Assembly: GCA_030278955.1 (NCBI GenBank)
Contig: JAOANR010000001.1
Coordinates: 6,870,874 to 6,934,873 of the forward strand
DNA: 64,000 bases
Direction: 5' to 3'
Origin: Hygrophila difformis
Taxonomy: Eukaryota; Streptophyta; Magnoliopsida; Lamiales; Acanthaceae
Below the pieces are notes generated by a model. It was not told the DNA's origin and ran no database searches. It saw only the letters and a list, made by a program, of their open reading frames with translations. Below are positions 47,682-58,559 of the stretch, in pieces. How positions within the stretch are numbered: position 1 is the first letter of the stretch; each line of letters begins with the position of its first letter. The position numbers were made by a program, and so were the translations under genes.

Positions 47682-48408
47682 GTTCGCGTTTCGTTACTAT
47701 TGTCAAATGAAATCTTGTTAGATTCATCTAATGACGTACTTGTATAATATAGCAATTTTTTTATGTTTGCTTTTATAATTGTTGTGATATTAAAATGTGT
47801 ATTGGATTGCATTTAGGTCCATTATGGATTATTATGAATATTGGAAGTAACAATATCCCGATGTATTGAGCACATATTATAATATGTGTACCCTGACTGA
47901 TGATTAAGAAGTATTGGAATGTGAATGGTGAAAGACGGTGCAGTGGTGTCTTGCCCAGTTAACAATTATTCGAATCGCGAGGTGAATAGAATTGGAGTCT
48001 TAGATTGAGGATATGTAAAGGGTGAAATTTGACATGAGATTATTATGGTTCATGTAATTTTAGTCTAGATGCACTACATATATTATTTCATTGTATTATA
48101 ATATTATTTTAGTTTATTTAAGATATTTTTCGGTGTGTAGAATATATTTTTCAGTGTTTATATTAATGATTTTGGTATATTGGGTGTGACCAATCACATT
48201 TTTCATCCTTTTGTTGGCTTGGCAACCGAAGTTTTAGTATATGTATTGGTGCTCAAGTCTATTGAGAGGGGGCGATGACTGGAAAAGGCATTTTGGAGGG
48301 AAGAAAGTGCCACATGTCATTTACTAATTGGGGGAAATATAAAGATTGTGTAAAGTAGTACACAAAATTTGCAGATGATCTTTCTCACTGCGCACAAATC
48401 TTCCTAGA

Positions 48409-48421
48409 GCTAATAAATAGG
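48409..48421 (+). promoter_or_regulatory. candidate TATA box
   Basis: CTAATAAATAGGG lies about 90 bp before the ATG of the 113-aa ORF and is followed by a pyrimidine-rich, leader-like stretch (ACTCTCTTCAATATCACAAACC). Position and sequence are consistent with a pol II promoter; unproven. Confidence 0.35.
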
Positions 48422-48509
48422 GCCCTATACTCTCTTCAATATCACAAACCCTACATCCTCCCAAAGAAACACTCAAACGCCCCCTCCCATACAATCGAAA
48501 TCTGCCCAA

Positions 48510-48851
48510 ATGGAGATCCCCAATCACTCCGTCCCTTACCCGCCCACAATCGATCAAGCTGGGCTCGTCAATCGCGTCGAGCAGGTGGAGCAAACTGTTG
48601 CCATGGTCGTCAACCACGTTCTCACCGGCGACGCCGTCCGTAATCGGGAAATGGAGCTGCTCCGTGAGGAAATCAGGGCCATCCGGGGTGCGCAGTTGCG
48701 TCCGACGGGGGTCGGGATCTTGGGATTGTTGCTCCCGTTGGGTGTGGTAGCCCTTGCCTTCATCTTCGCAAACAATGGTGATGCCGAGGGCGAGGGCTTT
48801 TTTGACTTCTTCATGAGGGCGGCGGTGGCCCGGTTCCGCGGCCGTTGGTGA
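48510..48851 (+). CDS. 113-aa putative membrane-anchored cargo ORF
   Basis: A single-exon ORF from ATG to TGA, clearly GC-richer than the surrounding MULE DNA. Residues 18-60 look like an amphipathic helix or coiled coil (LVNRVEQVEQTVAMVVN, REMELLREEIRAIRG). Residues 69-88 (GILGLLLPLGVVALAFIFA) would span a membrane, then an acidic patch (NNGDAEGEG) and a Phe/Arg-rich tail. A TATA-like box and leader-like sequence precede it. I recognise no family. It may be a third gene of this MULE family, or captured host sequence. It lies between the transposase and protease genes, same strand as the transposase. Confidence 0.55.
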   Translation: MEIPNHSVPYPPTIDQAGLVNRVEQVEQTVAMVVNHVLTGDAVRNREMELLREEIRAIRGAQLRPTGVGILGLLLPLGVVALAFIFANNGDAEGEGFFDFFMRAAVARFRGRW

Positions 48852-49682
48852 GGATTTTGCTATTTTTCCACTGCCATTGTTAAGTGTATGCTTTAATATA
48901 TCACCAGTAGTATTTTAAACAAAACGGGGTAAGTCATATTGTTAGTCGAAGGCGGTAATCGATTTTGGAACTTTGGATTCTGTAAATGGGTTTGGTTCCG
49001 TCCTGAATGACTTTGGTGAAGTAGTTTATTTTGTGTTCGTTTTGTTTAAGGTTTGGATAGAATATCCCTAGCTACTGGTTCTCCGATGATTGGTTTACTG
49101 AAAAACCACTTTTGTATGTAATGTCTACATATGGTGTAATGGATGGCAGTGGATTGAATGGTGTGTTGTCTTGTGGTATTTTATTGCACATTTACTCCTT
49201 ATTAAATGCTTTCCACAATTGGTATTGTCACATGACTGGAATCGTTTGTTAGTTACACCTAATCATTCGAGGTTTGTTTTGTCGAGTCTTAAATGGAGGT
49301 GTTGGCAGTATTCCATAAATGCCAACAATAATTTATGGTGGATAAGTCTGTGTTGAAGAATCTTTGTCTTGTTGTCAAAATTGGTATACTATGTGGCCTA
49401 CAAATTGGTATACTCAGTGTTGAGGTATCTTTGTCTTCTTGAAGAATTTTTGTCTTGTTGTCAAAATTGGCAGTATTCCATAAATGCCACCATTTGTCTA
49501 GCTACATTGGATTTAATAAGCAAGTACAAAGGCTGAAAGGCACCTTGCTTTGAACACATGAACTGGACAAATGAAAAGGAATGTCCTCGAACTGGACAAA
49601 TTAAACTGTGTGATGGGAAAACAATTCCAGGATTGTAAATAGGCACACACTCAATACAGTTAATTTAAAACAGATGGAACAC

Positions 49683-52600
49683 TCATTCATTGTCTTTAAG
49701 CAGACATTGCTCATCCTCCAGTATGGTCTTCGCCATTCGGGCACGGAACATCTTGATATCAACCTCCCTTTCGTAGTCCCAGAACTCCGCATCGTCACGT
49801 AAATATGCCTCACACCACAGGCACACAAATGCTCCGCAATCATTTGAATCCGGCTCTTGCTGCCTGCAACCACTCACAACCCTTACCGTCGGGTCACATT
49901 CAAACAGATTACGCTGAAGCCAACCCACGAAAAAATTGGCCTGTTTCATTACACATGCCACGTAATCAAGTCAATTGATGAAACTTTACACAAGCCGCGC
50001 ATGGAATTAAGGAAAAATTAATCAAATTTCGTAAAACACTTACAACTCGATCCTGTCCCGCTTTTGAACGTCGCCCCTTCAGGGGGTCCCGGGCCAAGAT
50101 TATCTTCATTTTCAAATCAATGATTAGCAGATGCCAGTGAGCGTACTTCCCATCGTGCACTGGGACGACATAGTATCGTGTCTCCTGCACTCCCTCCTGT
50201 ATCATTCGAAGTAGCTCGGTCCTGCAGTGGATAGGTGCCTTTTCCAAGAAATCATCATAATCCTCATTGTTCATTTTATCCTTCTTGTATCTCGTTACAC
50301 CTGCAATAATTGCCAACTTCCACACACAACCAAATGGGTTTCAAATTTATTGGACTGATTCTTTAGAATGGCAAATGGAGTTGATTGAAAATAAACATAA
50401 ACAAAGATTACAGTACCATGCTCCAGCAACTTATGAACCCCATCCTGTGAGTAATACCATGTGCTTTCATATAACGGTTGCCCGTAATGATCTCTAGCCA
50501 CGCATGAATTACCTCATCGTTCATTGCCTCATCAAACAAGAGGTCCATGAAGCTAGACACCCTCAATCTGTGTGGCTCTCGACACCAAACTATTGGCCTG
50601 GTTCACATATTCAACTTATTAATAAAATGCAACCGAACTTCATTTGTGATTAATAATTATAGACAATTGTAAACAGGTACCCTCTAAAACCATGCTCTAA
50701 AAACCGATCAATCCTCGCCCTCGTCTCCTCATCACTCAATTGTCTCCCACAGTACCGTCGCCTCGTCCAATATTTCTTAACCACTCTTTCCTCACGTTTC
50801 TCCTCCTTCCGTTCCTGTGACTCATCGCATTTTGATCCGGTAATGTTTACCTATCATTACGCTTAACTACATTCAGCGCCTATGATCTAATGCAAATTCA
50901 TGAAAATATATAATCGGGATATAAGACAATGGTCTTTGCAATTGAACTATTGCTCAAACAATACTTACAGGTGAAGGTTGTTTCCTCCCACGTTTTTTCA
51001 CTTCCCTCGGGGTGGTTTCTGGTGTCAAGAAACCCGGCGGCTTTGCCTTCGGGATGCGGTCAGCCCGATTCCTAACTGTTTCAACTATTGAGGAAAGCTG
51101 ACTTTGACCAACCAGATTGGGATTTTCCCCCTCTTCTTGCTGACCTGCAATATTGCCAACCTCTTCATCACTGCGCAGCCCCACATCACCTTCCATTTCT
51201 GACATTGGGTCGTCACACATTCCATCATCCCCAGCATCTGCATCCCCTTCCTTGCTGCAACGTTCTACCTCCGCTTCGTCCATTACCATTTCATTGAGGC
51301 AAACATCTTCCCTGCACTTGGTCCGCCTTTCCTCGTCCACTATTTTCATTAAACAGGAGGATAATAATCAGGTCAACAATATATCAGAAATAATTCATAC
51401 ATTATACAATTTTTAAAGATTGAAACTTATAGATTCACTGTAAAATATACCTTCATCCTGCTCAGATCCAACCTCATTGCCGTCCTCATCCACGTCGCCA
51501 GCCCCATCGTTTTCCTCGTTGCCATTCTCATCAACCGGTATCTTATCAACCTCACCAGCGGCTTCCCCGGCTTCCTCACCTCGACTCTCATCGCCGACCC
51601 CATTGTAATGCTCTTCCACCACCTTATGCCCCTGCTCCACAGGACGGTCAGTATTCTCATCAACACGACGGCCCCTCGTGACCTTTTCCGTAATCGCAAT
51701 GGGCTGCCCCTTTAACTTCTTACCAACCTTTACCCCTTCCCTCCTACATGACCTCTTGCGCTCACCACCTCCATCACGACCCCTTTGCGGGCCCACTTCC
51801 ACCGACACCTTCCCACTACGTCTCTCCATCGGTTTGCTCCCTGTAATTACATCCTACACAACGAAAACAAAATTGTACATTTCAATTCTACCAGCGCCTC
51901 AGATTACACAACACATCGTTCCACAAATATTTTACATTTCCGTATTTAATTTCCACCGCTTACCTCCATTTGCATTATCACAGGTGTCAAATACCTACGC
52001 TCCTCCTCCAAAGGGTAAAACGTGTGCACATCGTCCGCCTTCAGCTTCCTCAATGCCTCTACGCATTCGACAAGCCCAGGATGACTGCTTCGCCACCTTG
52101 CAAATCGGGGTACACATGCCTTCCCAGTAGGCTGCGCCATTAAGGGGACACGCTCGAAAAACCAAGTCTGTAATCAATTCCACTCAACGTGTGTTATAAT
52201 ACCAAACACATTCACATATGTGTAAATAAGAATACGTCAAAAACCATTATTATCATACTTACCGTTAAGCCGAGAACGCAGCCGTCGGCGTACCTCTTCC
52301 CTTCATGGCAATTCTTCAGGCAATCCAATAGATATGTGTGTGCCGCAGCTCCCCACGCATAATTCGCTATTCCTTGAAGGTCGTCAACGTAGTGTATAAC
52401 AAACGGGGGAACATACTGGTGTGCAGTGGGGAACAATATGCAGTTGAAGACCAATAAAATATACATCCTTGCTGCATCCTCGGGGTCACCTCTGCCCAAC
52501 ACCGCAGCCTCACCCCCACACATTTTCCTTAACACCTTGATAATCTTCTTCCGCTTGACATTAGCAACACTTCCCCCGAAATACTTATCCACTGTCCTAC

Positions 52601-53168
52601 TCTTCTCTTGCAATTTTGGGTGGACATACTGCCCCTCCTTCTGCAGTGCCATCACGCAACAAAACTCTGCTACTGGGAACTTCAACTCCAAATCCTCTCC
52701 AATGAGAAAGCTTGTTCCCTCTGCACAGTAGCACCTCACCAAAGCTTCTAACCACGATAAACTACTGTACCCAGTTGGACATTGCATGAAATGCCAGAAA
52801 GGGGTCATCCTCATTGCACCTAGCTGCTCTTCGGTAAGTCCTTCAACGATTCCATCCATAGTCGCCCTGAAAAACTGTGGTGAGCACCTCGTCGTCAACA
52901 CCGCCTCCCCCCCTTCCTTACTCTTCCTCACAGCCCTTTTTCCCCCCTCCTTCCGTACCACTTTCTTCTTCTTTCCATCATCTTTACTTTTCCCTTTCGT
53001 ACTCTGCCCTCTCACCTGTGACCCATCCTCCACACACTTCCCCTCACTACTTTGCCCTTTCTCCTTCGATCTTCCATCCACAACCTTCCCTTCCCTACTT
53101 AATCCTTTCTCTTTCGAACTCTCCACCGCTTTCTTCTCACCTGTCTTCTCGGATGCCTTTCTGCCCAT
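49683..53168 (-). pseudogene. ULP1-like C48 protease gene, one apparent frameshift
   Basis: Eight exons: 53168-52263, 52167-51964, 51853-51451, 51339-50969, 50850-50681, 50597-50417, 50300-50044, 49940-49683. About 916 codons. The N-terminus is Lys-rich. A helical DUF1985-like region follows (RCSPQFFRATMDGIVEGLTEEQLG...) and then an acidic, low-complexity linker (exons 3-4). The C-terminal C48 peptidase shows HWHLLIIDLK with the catalytic His, a probable Asp in ARDPLKG, and DSNDCGAFVC with the catalytic Cys. This family removes SUMO-like modifiers. In exon 6, MNDEVIHAW is in one frame and ARDHYGQPLYESTWYY directly after it in another; the exon length (181) is one base short of what the phases need. 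So this copy is probably inactive, unless a splice variant bypasses the shift. Confidence 0.7.
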
Positions 53169-54104
53169 TGATATTCAGCCTACGGAACTCCCCCTCCCCA
53201 CCAATCTCCCTGCAACAAATAGTCATACACATTATCGCAAATACACAGATTATACAATGCATCATTGCTCCAAAAAATTTAACCAGCATCCATTACTTAG
53301 GACATCAAAATCTATCATATTACGACACATTTACAATTTATAATAAACAGATCCACCAATTATGTTTCTACTATGTAATCTTACACCTACAATATTTTCA
53401 ACCAACATTCCAAATCCATGGACAATTGAAACACTAATTTTGCACACTGCTTGTATCCCCAATCACGAATCAAATGGCAATCCTAAATCAATCCAACTTC
53501 ACTACACCAACCATTCATTTTACTCATAAATCGTACATAAACCAACTTTTTATTCAAAATAAGTGCTTCGCACCCAAATTCCCCGATCCCAATTCCGCCG
53601 ACGCCGACGGCCGGCTGCCCTATTTCCCCCAACCTTTACATTCACCCAAATTCAACGGAAATTACTTACCAATATCGCTCTCCGACGCAATTCCCTCCCT
53701 CGCAAACGTCGAACTCCACCGTCACCTTCCACCGTCGCTTGTGCGCTGCCCGTCCGTTCCCCACGGAAACCCTCGCACTCGCTCTTCCAAGTACCCCTTC
53801 TCGAAAACAAATTCCACAAATTAAATTAAGATCCCTTGGAATCGATTACTTCCTCGCACTCGCAATCGATTTCTTCCGCCACCGTCTCAACTTCTCCGTT
53901 CAATTTTAAGTGTAAATGGACATTTTCGAAGGGATGAAAGCAAGAGGAGATATCAAATCTGGGATGACCTGTTGTGCAGGCTTTATTATTATAATATGCG
54001 GTTACTTTCTTTTTCCTTTTCCCTTTATTTAAATGTTTTCAATCCATGGGGTTTTCTAACATAATATTTCCTCCAGGGGTTATGCAGACAGTTTGGACTC
54101 CATC
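53169..54104 (-). other. ULP gene leader and MULE right subterminal region
   Basis: 53550-53900 is GC-rich on an AT-rich background and carries a donor-like GATATTG/GTAAGT on minus, so it probably holds a spliced 5' UTR of the protease gene. Plus-strand ORFs here are Ser/Pro/Arg-rich shadows. Confidence 0.4.
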
Positions 54105-54228
54105 GTGGGTTTTTAATTTAATTTGCCGTTTTTTCAAAGGTCAATGGTTTTTTTCTTTTTCCTCCAAGAAAACAACGGTTATAACAATCATAATAGTAAT
54201 CGATTTTACTCATACAATAAGTATACTA

Positions 54229-54660
54229 CTCCCTCCCTCCCATTAAAGTAGGTTGTGGTGTTTAATATTTAAAGTAGTGTAAGTAAATTTGACTAATACA
54301 TTCATCAAATTTATAATGGTTACATTTGACTTTTAACCATATTTATTATTTAACTTTGACTTAATGTTATCGTAATGATGTAGAAATAAAAAAATAGTCA
54401 AGTGTGGTCTTGTTGGAAACTTAGAATCATCTAATCGTATAGTTTTATAATATATATTTTATATAATTTTTATTTATACCCATTTTGAGATATTAATGGT
54501 TAAACGTATATAGAGACTTTGTGCAGAAAGTACAATTGCCATTATTGTGGGATTTTTAATCATGCTTATGTTAATCTAATTTGCTTAAAAGGAAAAATGA
54601 CCAACCTTATTGGGACACCCCAAAAATGAATAGTTGTCGCTTTTAATGGGACGGATGGAG
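54229..54660. mobile_element. Stowaway-like MITE, long class
   Basis: Ends CTCCCTCCCTCCCATT and AATGGGACGGATGGAG with flanking TA. The interior matches 10481-10931 over most of its length, including GTGGTCTTGTTGGAAAC and the ATCTAATCGTATAG core. Confidence 0.85.
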
Positions 54661-54678
54661 TATCATGCAATAACCAGT

Positions 54679-54926
54679 ACATCTGTTCTCTGACGTTTGA
54701 TAATGGACTACTATTCACACACAGACTTCCATTTAAAGTTTTATCATAGTTATACAAGTTAAAATATAGTCAGGTGGATCTTGTTATATTCGTTTTGTCG
54801 TATAATTTTTAAATATCAAACTTTTAGAATTTTATTTGTATCAAACTTGAGTTATTAATGGTTTAAAATATGTATTGAACTGCGTGAAAAATGGGTCCGT
54901 AAAAAACATTCAATAACGATGAAAGT
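54679..54926. mobile_element. Stowaway-like MITE, decayed
   Basis: The core (AGTCAGGTGGATCTTGTTATATTCG) is clear and the ends are degraded. Confidence 0.5.
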
Positions 54927-54939
54927 ATACAATAAGAGT

Positions 54940-55261
54940 ATCGGGTTTTATTGGTCATGCCTCAAAACTTGTGGCTGAACTACATGCTATTTTGAATGAA
55001 GTCAAATGTCTTATTGCCCAAGGTGTTGAGGTGGCTGGTTGTTACCCGGACTCTATGGAAGCTCCGAGGCTCATCCAGTCAGAAACTTTTTATACTCACT
55101 GGCTCTTCCCCTTGGTGGAGAATATTAAGGACATTTTGCATCAGCATCCAAATATTCGTTGGCACCACATATTGCGTGAAGGAAATTTTGTGGCGGATTC
55201 CCTTGCGAAGCGCAGATCGCGGGATCAAGAGTTTCTTTATTACCTGGGCTTATCTTCGTGA
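54940..55261 (+). pseudogene. RNase H-like (RVT_3) fragment, open frame
   Basis: Reads GHASKLVAELHAILNEVKCLI, CYPDSMEAPRLIQ, FPLVENIKDILHQHPNI and HHILREGNFVADSLAKR, the block order of plant RVT_3 domains. The frame is open for about 100 codons, but no upstream reverse transcriptase is present and MITEs abut both sides. A retroelement fragment rather than a functional gene. Confidence 0.65.
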
Positions 55262-55315
55262 TGATGCCCGACCTTCCTTTGCTGCGGACTTGGATAGTGT
55301 TTGGTTTCCTATATA

Positions 55316-55583
55316 CTTCCTCTGTCTCATTTAGATTGTCACGTTTGACTTTTTGACACTATTCACTGTTTAAGTTTGATTCGTATTTTTATCATAGTTA
55401 TGTAAAAAAAAAATATAGTTAAGTGAGATCTTGTTAGATTCGTCTAGTGACTCTAATCTTGTAGTTTTAGAATATTAAATTTTTATAATTTTATTGTACA
55501 TAATTTAAGTTATTAACCGTTAAAAATGTGTATCAACATACGTGTCAGGTGGGTCCGTAGCGATTATGATGAGACGGAGGTAG
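55316..55583. mobile_element. Stowaway-like MITE, 260-bp class
   Basis: Ends CTTCCTCTGTCTCAT and ATGAGACGGAGGTAG with flanking TA. Core GAGATCTTGTTAGATTCGTC. Confidence 0.8.
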
Positions 55584-55724
55584 TATTAGATTTATTTAGT
55601 TTCTTTTCTTTCCTTCATTGATGTAGCGGTTTTGTAGTTTTCCCTTTTGCCAGAGATTCGGTGTGTTTTTATCAAGAAAAACATACTATCAAGCAAATGA
55701 TTAATTCGCCATTTTTTATACTTT

Positions 55725-55985
55725 ATACGTTTTGTTATTCTTGCCCCGGACCCACACTGCACACAATTGAATGTACATTTTAAATTATTAATAACTTAAG
55801 TTTGGTACAATTAAAAATTCTAGAAGTTCGGGTTTTGAAAATTACAAAACGAAACGAATCTAACAATATTTCACTTGGCTATATTTTAACTTATATAATT
55901 ATAATAAAATTTTAAGTAAATATATATATATGTATGAACAGTAACATATTTACTAATGGAGCAAGAATTAGAAAAACGGAGGAAA
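55725..55985. mobile_element. Stowaway-like MITE, left end decayed
   Basis: The right end AAAAACGGAGGAAATA and the core (GAAACGAATCTAACAATATTTC) are recognisable. The left terminus is not. Confidence 0.5.
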
Positions 55986-56056
55986 TATATGAGATGGCTT
56001 ACGTTTTGACCTTTAGTGCATACGTTTTGAAAGTTCGGTTAGATGTATTTCATTTT

Positions 56057-56456
56057 AGGGTCTGTTCTGCACGCAAAGCTGTAGCTGTGAGCTGTAGCTG
56101 CGAGCTGGGGCTGTAGGGAGCTGAAGCTGTATGGAGCTGTGGGAGCTGTAGGTGTCAGTTTTATTAAGTGTTCTGTACAACTAGCTGTAGCTGTAAAAAA
56201 AATGTATGAAATGACATAAAAGGACAAACATTAATATAAACTATTGGGTAGTTAGTTAGTTATTGGGATAAAATTGTATTTGCTCAACAATAAGCTAGGA
56301 GTTTATTTTTTAAAGCTACTACAAGTAGCTTCTAAAAAGAAGCTTCCAAAAGCTCCCATAAGCTCCTAAAAGCTAGTGTGCAGAACGGAGCTTTTGTTTT
56401 AAAATAAAAGCTAAAGATACCAAAAGCTCCAAAAAGCTGCGTGCAGAACAGACCCT
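56057..56456. mobile_element. MITE with AGCTGTAGCTG-type internal repeats
   Basis: TIRs AGGGTCTGTTCTGCACGCA and TGCGTGCAGAACAGACCCT, near-perfect over 19 bp, enclosing AGCTGTAGCTGTGAGCTG repeats on the left and AAAGCTCCAAAAGCTCC on the right. Probably hAT-like; the flanking duplication was not found. Confidence 0.75.
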
Positions 56457-56532
56457 TAGTATTAAAGTATTCAATGTATATAGTAAAAAGCAAAAAATTG
56501 TATATGGTTGGGAATTTTACATTTTCTATTTT

Positions 56533-56712
56533 TTTTAATAACCGGATATCCTCAGGGCACATTGGACCCAAGACTAATCACTTGAGAATCTGCATGGACA
56601 ATTAAGGGCGCCTCTCCCAAAGGGGTTTTTTTGCATATACAATGCTCGAACCCGAGATCTTACTTAAGTGAGTAGAGTCTCAATCCACTCAAGCAACTGC
56701 TGTTGGTATTAA
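56533..56712 (-). mobile_element. tRNA-derived SINE, family B, full length
   Basis: The minus strand begins ACCAACAGCAGTTGC, with an A-box-like TTGCTTGAGTGG and a B box GGTTCGAGCA, then a body ending ATCCGGTTATT and a short A-run. A 12-bp duplication ATTTTCTATTTT flanks it (56521-56532, 56713-56724). Distinct in sequence from family A. Confidence 0.85.
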
Positions 56713-56762
56713 ATTTTCTATTTTGAAATTCCACATTAGTTTTGAAAGTGAAAATTTTACAT

Positions 56763-57342
56763 TTAGGGTATGTGGTACGGTGTATTGGGATGTATTAGGG
56801 TGTATAGTATTAACATTATGTACTAAAATAATATTATCATATATTTGGTGTGTTTTAAAACATATAAGTATTATTTTAATGAGGGGTTTGATGTATTATT
56901 TAATACCTTGTGGGAAGGTGAGTTTATGGTGTATTATTTTTTATTTATGTTTGTTTTTCTTTTTTTCCCTTATGCATCTTATAACTATTAAATATTATGA
57001 TATTATAATAATATTATTTTATATATATTATTTATAAAAATATTAATTGTTTTAATTTAAGTATTTAAATAATATTTTTAATAAATTATTTATTATAATA
57101 TTAATTATTTTTATTTAATTATTTTGAAAATAATTTTATTTTAAGTATATTATTTGTTAATATATTAGAAAAAAATTCCTTTTATTTAGTTGTTTAAAAT
57201 ATAATACATAATGATGTAATACAACATCAATACCAAACATTGTGTATAACATTAATTTAATACAATACATTATAATACAATACATACACATTAAATAATA
57301 CAATACACCATAATACAGTACAGTGTTCCAAACGTGCCCTTA
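56763..57342. mobile_element. MITE-like element, TGTATTA-rich
   Basis: The left end TTAGGGTATGTGGTACGGTG and right end CAGTGTTCCAAACGTGCCCTTAA are imperfect inverted partners. Both arms contain GTGTATTGTATTA-like words around a very AT-rich centre. Superfamily uncertain. Confidence 0.5.
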
Positions 57343-58158
57343 ATACATTATTTCCTTCACAAATACAGGTGCATATGTATAATAATTCTTCGTTTTTTTT
57401 CTTCTTCTTCTCCCTTTATTTACTTATTTATTTTTTTAAGGTTTACCGGTCTTTTAGTGAATAATCGGGTTAAATGAAATTTTTGGCAATTATTCCTTCG
57501 ACATATAGGATACTTGAAGTGTGATGCAATTCGATTAATATTTTAAATTGCATAAAAGAAAAAATAAAATAATTTAATATTCTAATAATGTGATTGACAA
57601 ATTTAACATCTTAATTTTTTGCATTACAATTTAACATCTTAATTGATCGTGCTTTGTCTTATGTATATATGTATTAATAATTAAATCAAAAGTGCATAAC
57701 AAATAATACTACCTCCGCCTGCTTAAATCTGATTCAAATTTTTATCATAGTTGTGTAATGAAACATAATCAAGTGAAACCTTATTAGATTCGTCTAATCT
57801 TATTTTTTAGAATGTAAATATAATAAAGAATTAATCATAATTAGTTAATTGCTAATTTTAAGATGGCCACACCACCAATATTTGCGAAAAATGAAAAACT
57901 AGCAACCAAACAGTTATACAAGAAGTAAGAAATCAATTAAAATATACTTCCTCCATTTTTTAATAGTTTATTTATCAGTAAGAATTGTATCGCTATAATA
58001 ATTAATTTAATGAAGTATCGGGTTCGATAAAAAAAATATTTCTTTAATTCAAAAAAAAAATTTTAAATCATTTTCAAACCAACAAAATTACCATAGAGAA
58101 AACTTAAAACAGATTATATACTTCCTCCATTTTTTAAAGATAATTACATTAGAGAATA
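57343..58158. other. AT-rich spacer with MITE remnants
   Basis: Single MITE ends occur at about 57710 (CTACCTCCGCC, followed by the core), 57951 and 58121 (CTTCCTCCATTTTTTAA). No gene. Confidence 0.45.
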
Positions 58159-58559
58159 CTAGTGAATAACCCGTCGAGACTCGACGGGCATAACTTTATA
58201 TTTTATATAATATATATTTATATTTATATTATATAAAGTAATTATATAAATTATATTTTGAGAAATGAAAAATGTGCAATGATTTTTTTATATATTCAAA
58301 AGATAATGTATATGATAATATAATTTAATTATTTTTTAAAACTAACAAAGAAATTATATTATGCCGTATGCTTTAGCTTCCGTGGCTTATCTGGTACAAA
58401 TATAACAGATCAATAAAAATAACTAATAAAATAATATTTTATTGATTTAAAATTTAAATTAAGATAAAACAAAATTTAAAAATAAGTATGTAGCATTATA
58501 TGAATATTATTCTAATAATTTGCTGAAAATTTCACTTGTGAAAATCTCATTGACAGGGG

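Larger units (their letters stand above)
42951..54114. mobile_element. ULP-carrying MULE (Kaonashi-type)
   Basis: A Mutator-like element holding an intact MURA transposase gene (plus), a ULP1-like protease gene (minus, convergent) and a small extra ORF between them. Boundaries are tentative: the 10-bp inverted termini AAAAACCCAC...GTGGGTTTTT at 42951 and 54105 are the best candidates, and I see no convincing 9-bp duplication. MULEs that carry ULP1-like genes are known from several plants (KAONASHI family) and often lack long TIRs, which fits. The decayed element at 5029-10456 has the same gene arrangement. Confidence 0.75.

Noticed and set aside
52786..53437. Ser/Pro-rich ORFs on plus
   Set aside because: Antisense shadows of the Lys-rich N-terminus and leader of the ULP1-like gene.
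42951..54114. 9-bp target-site duplication for the intact MULE
   Set aside because: Flanks at the candidate ends (TTTTATTAT and AATTTAATT) do not match; not claimed.
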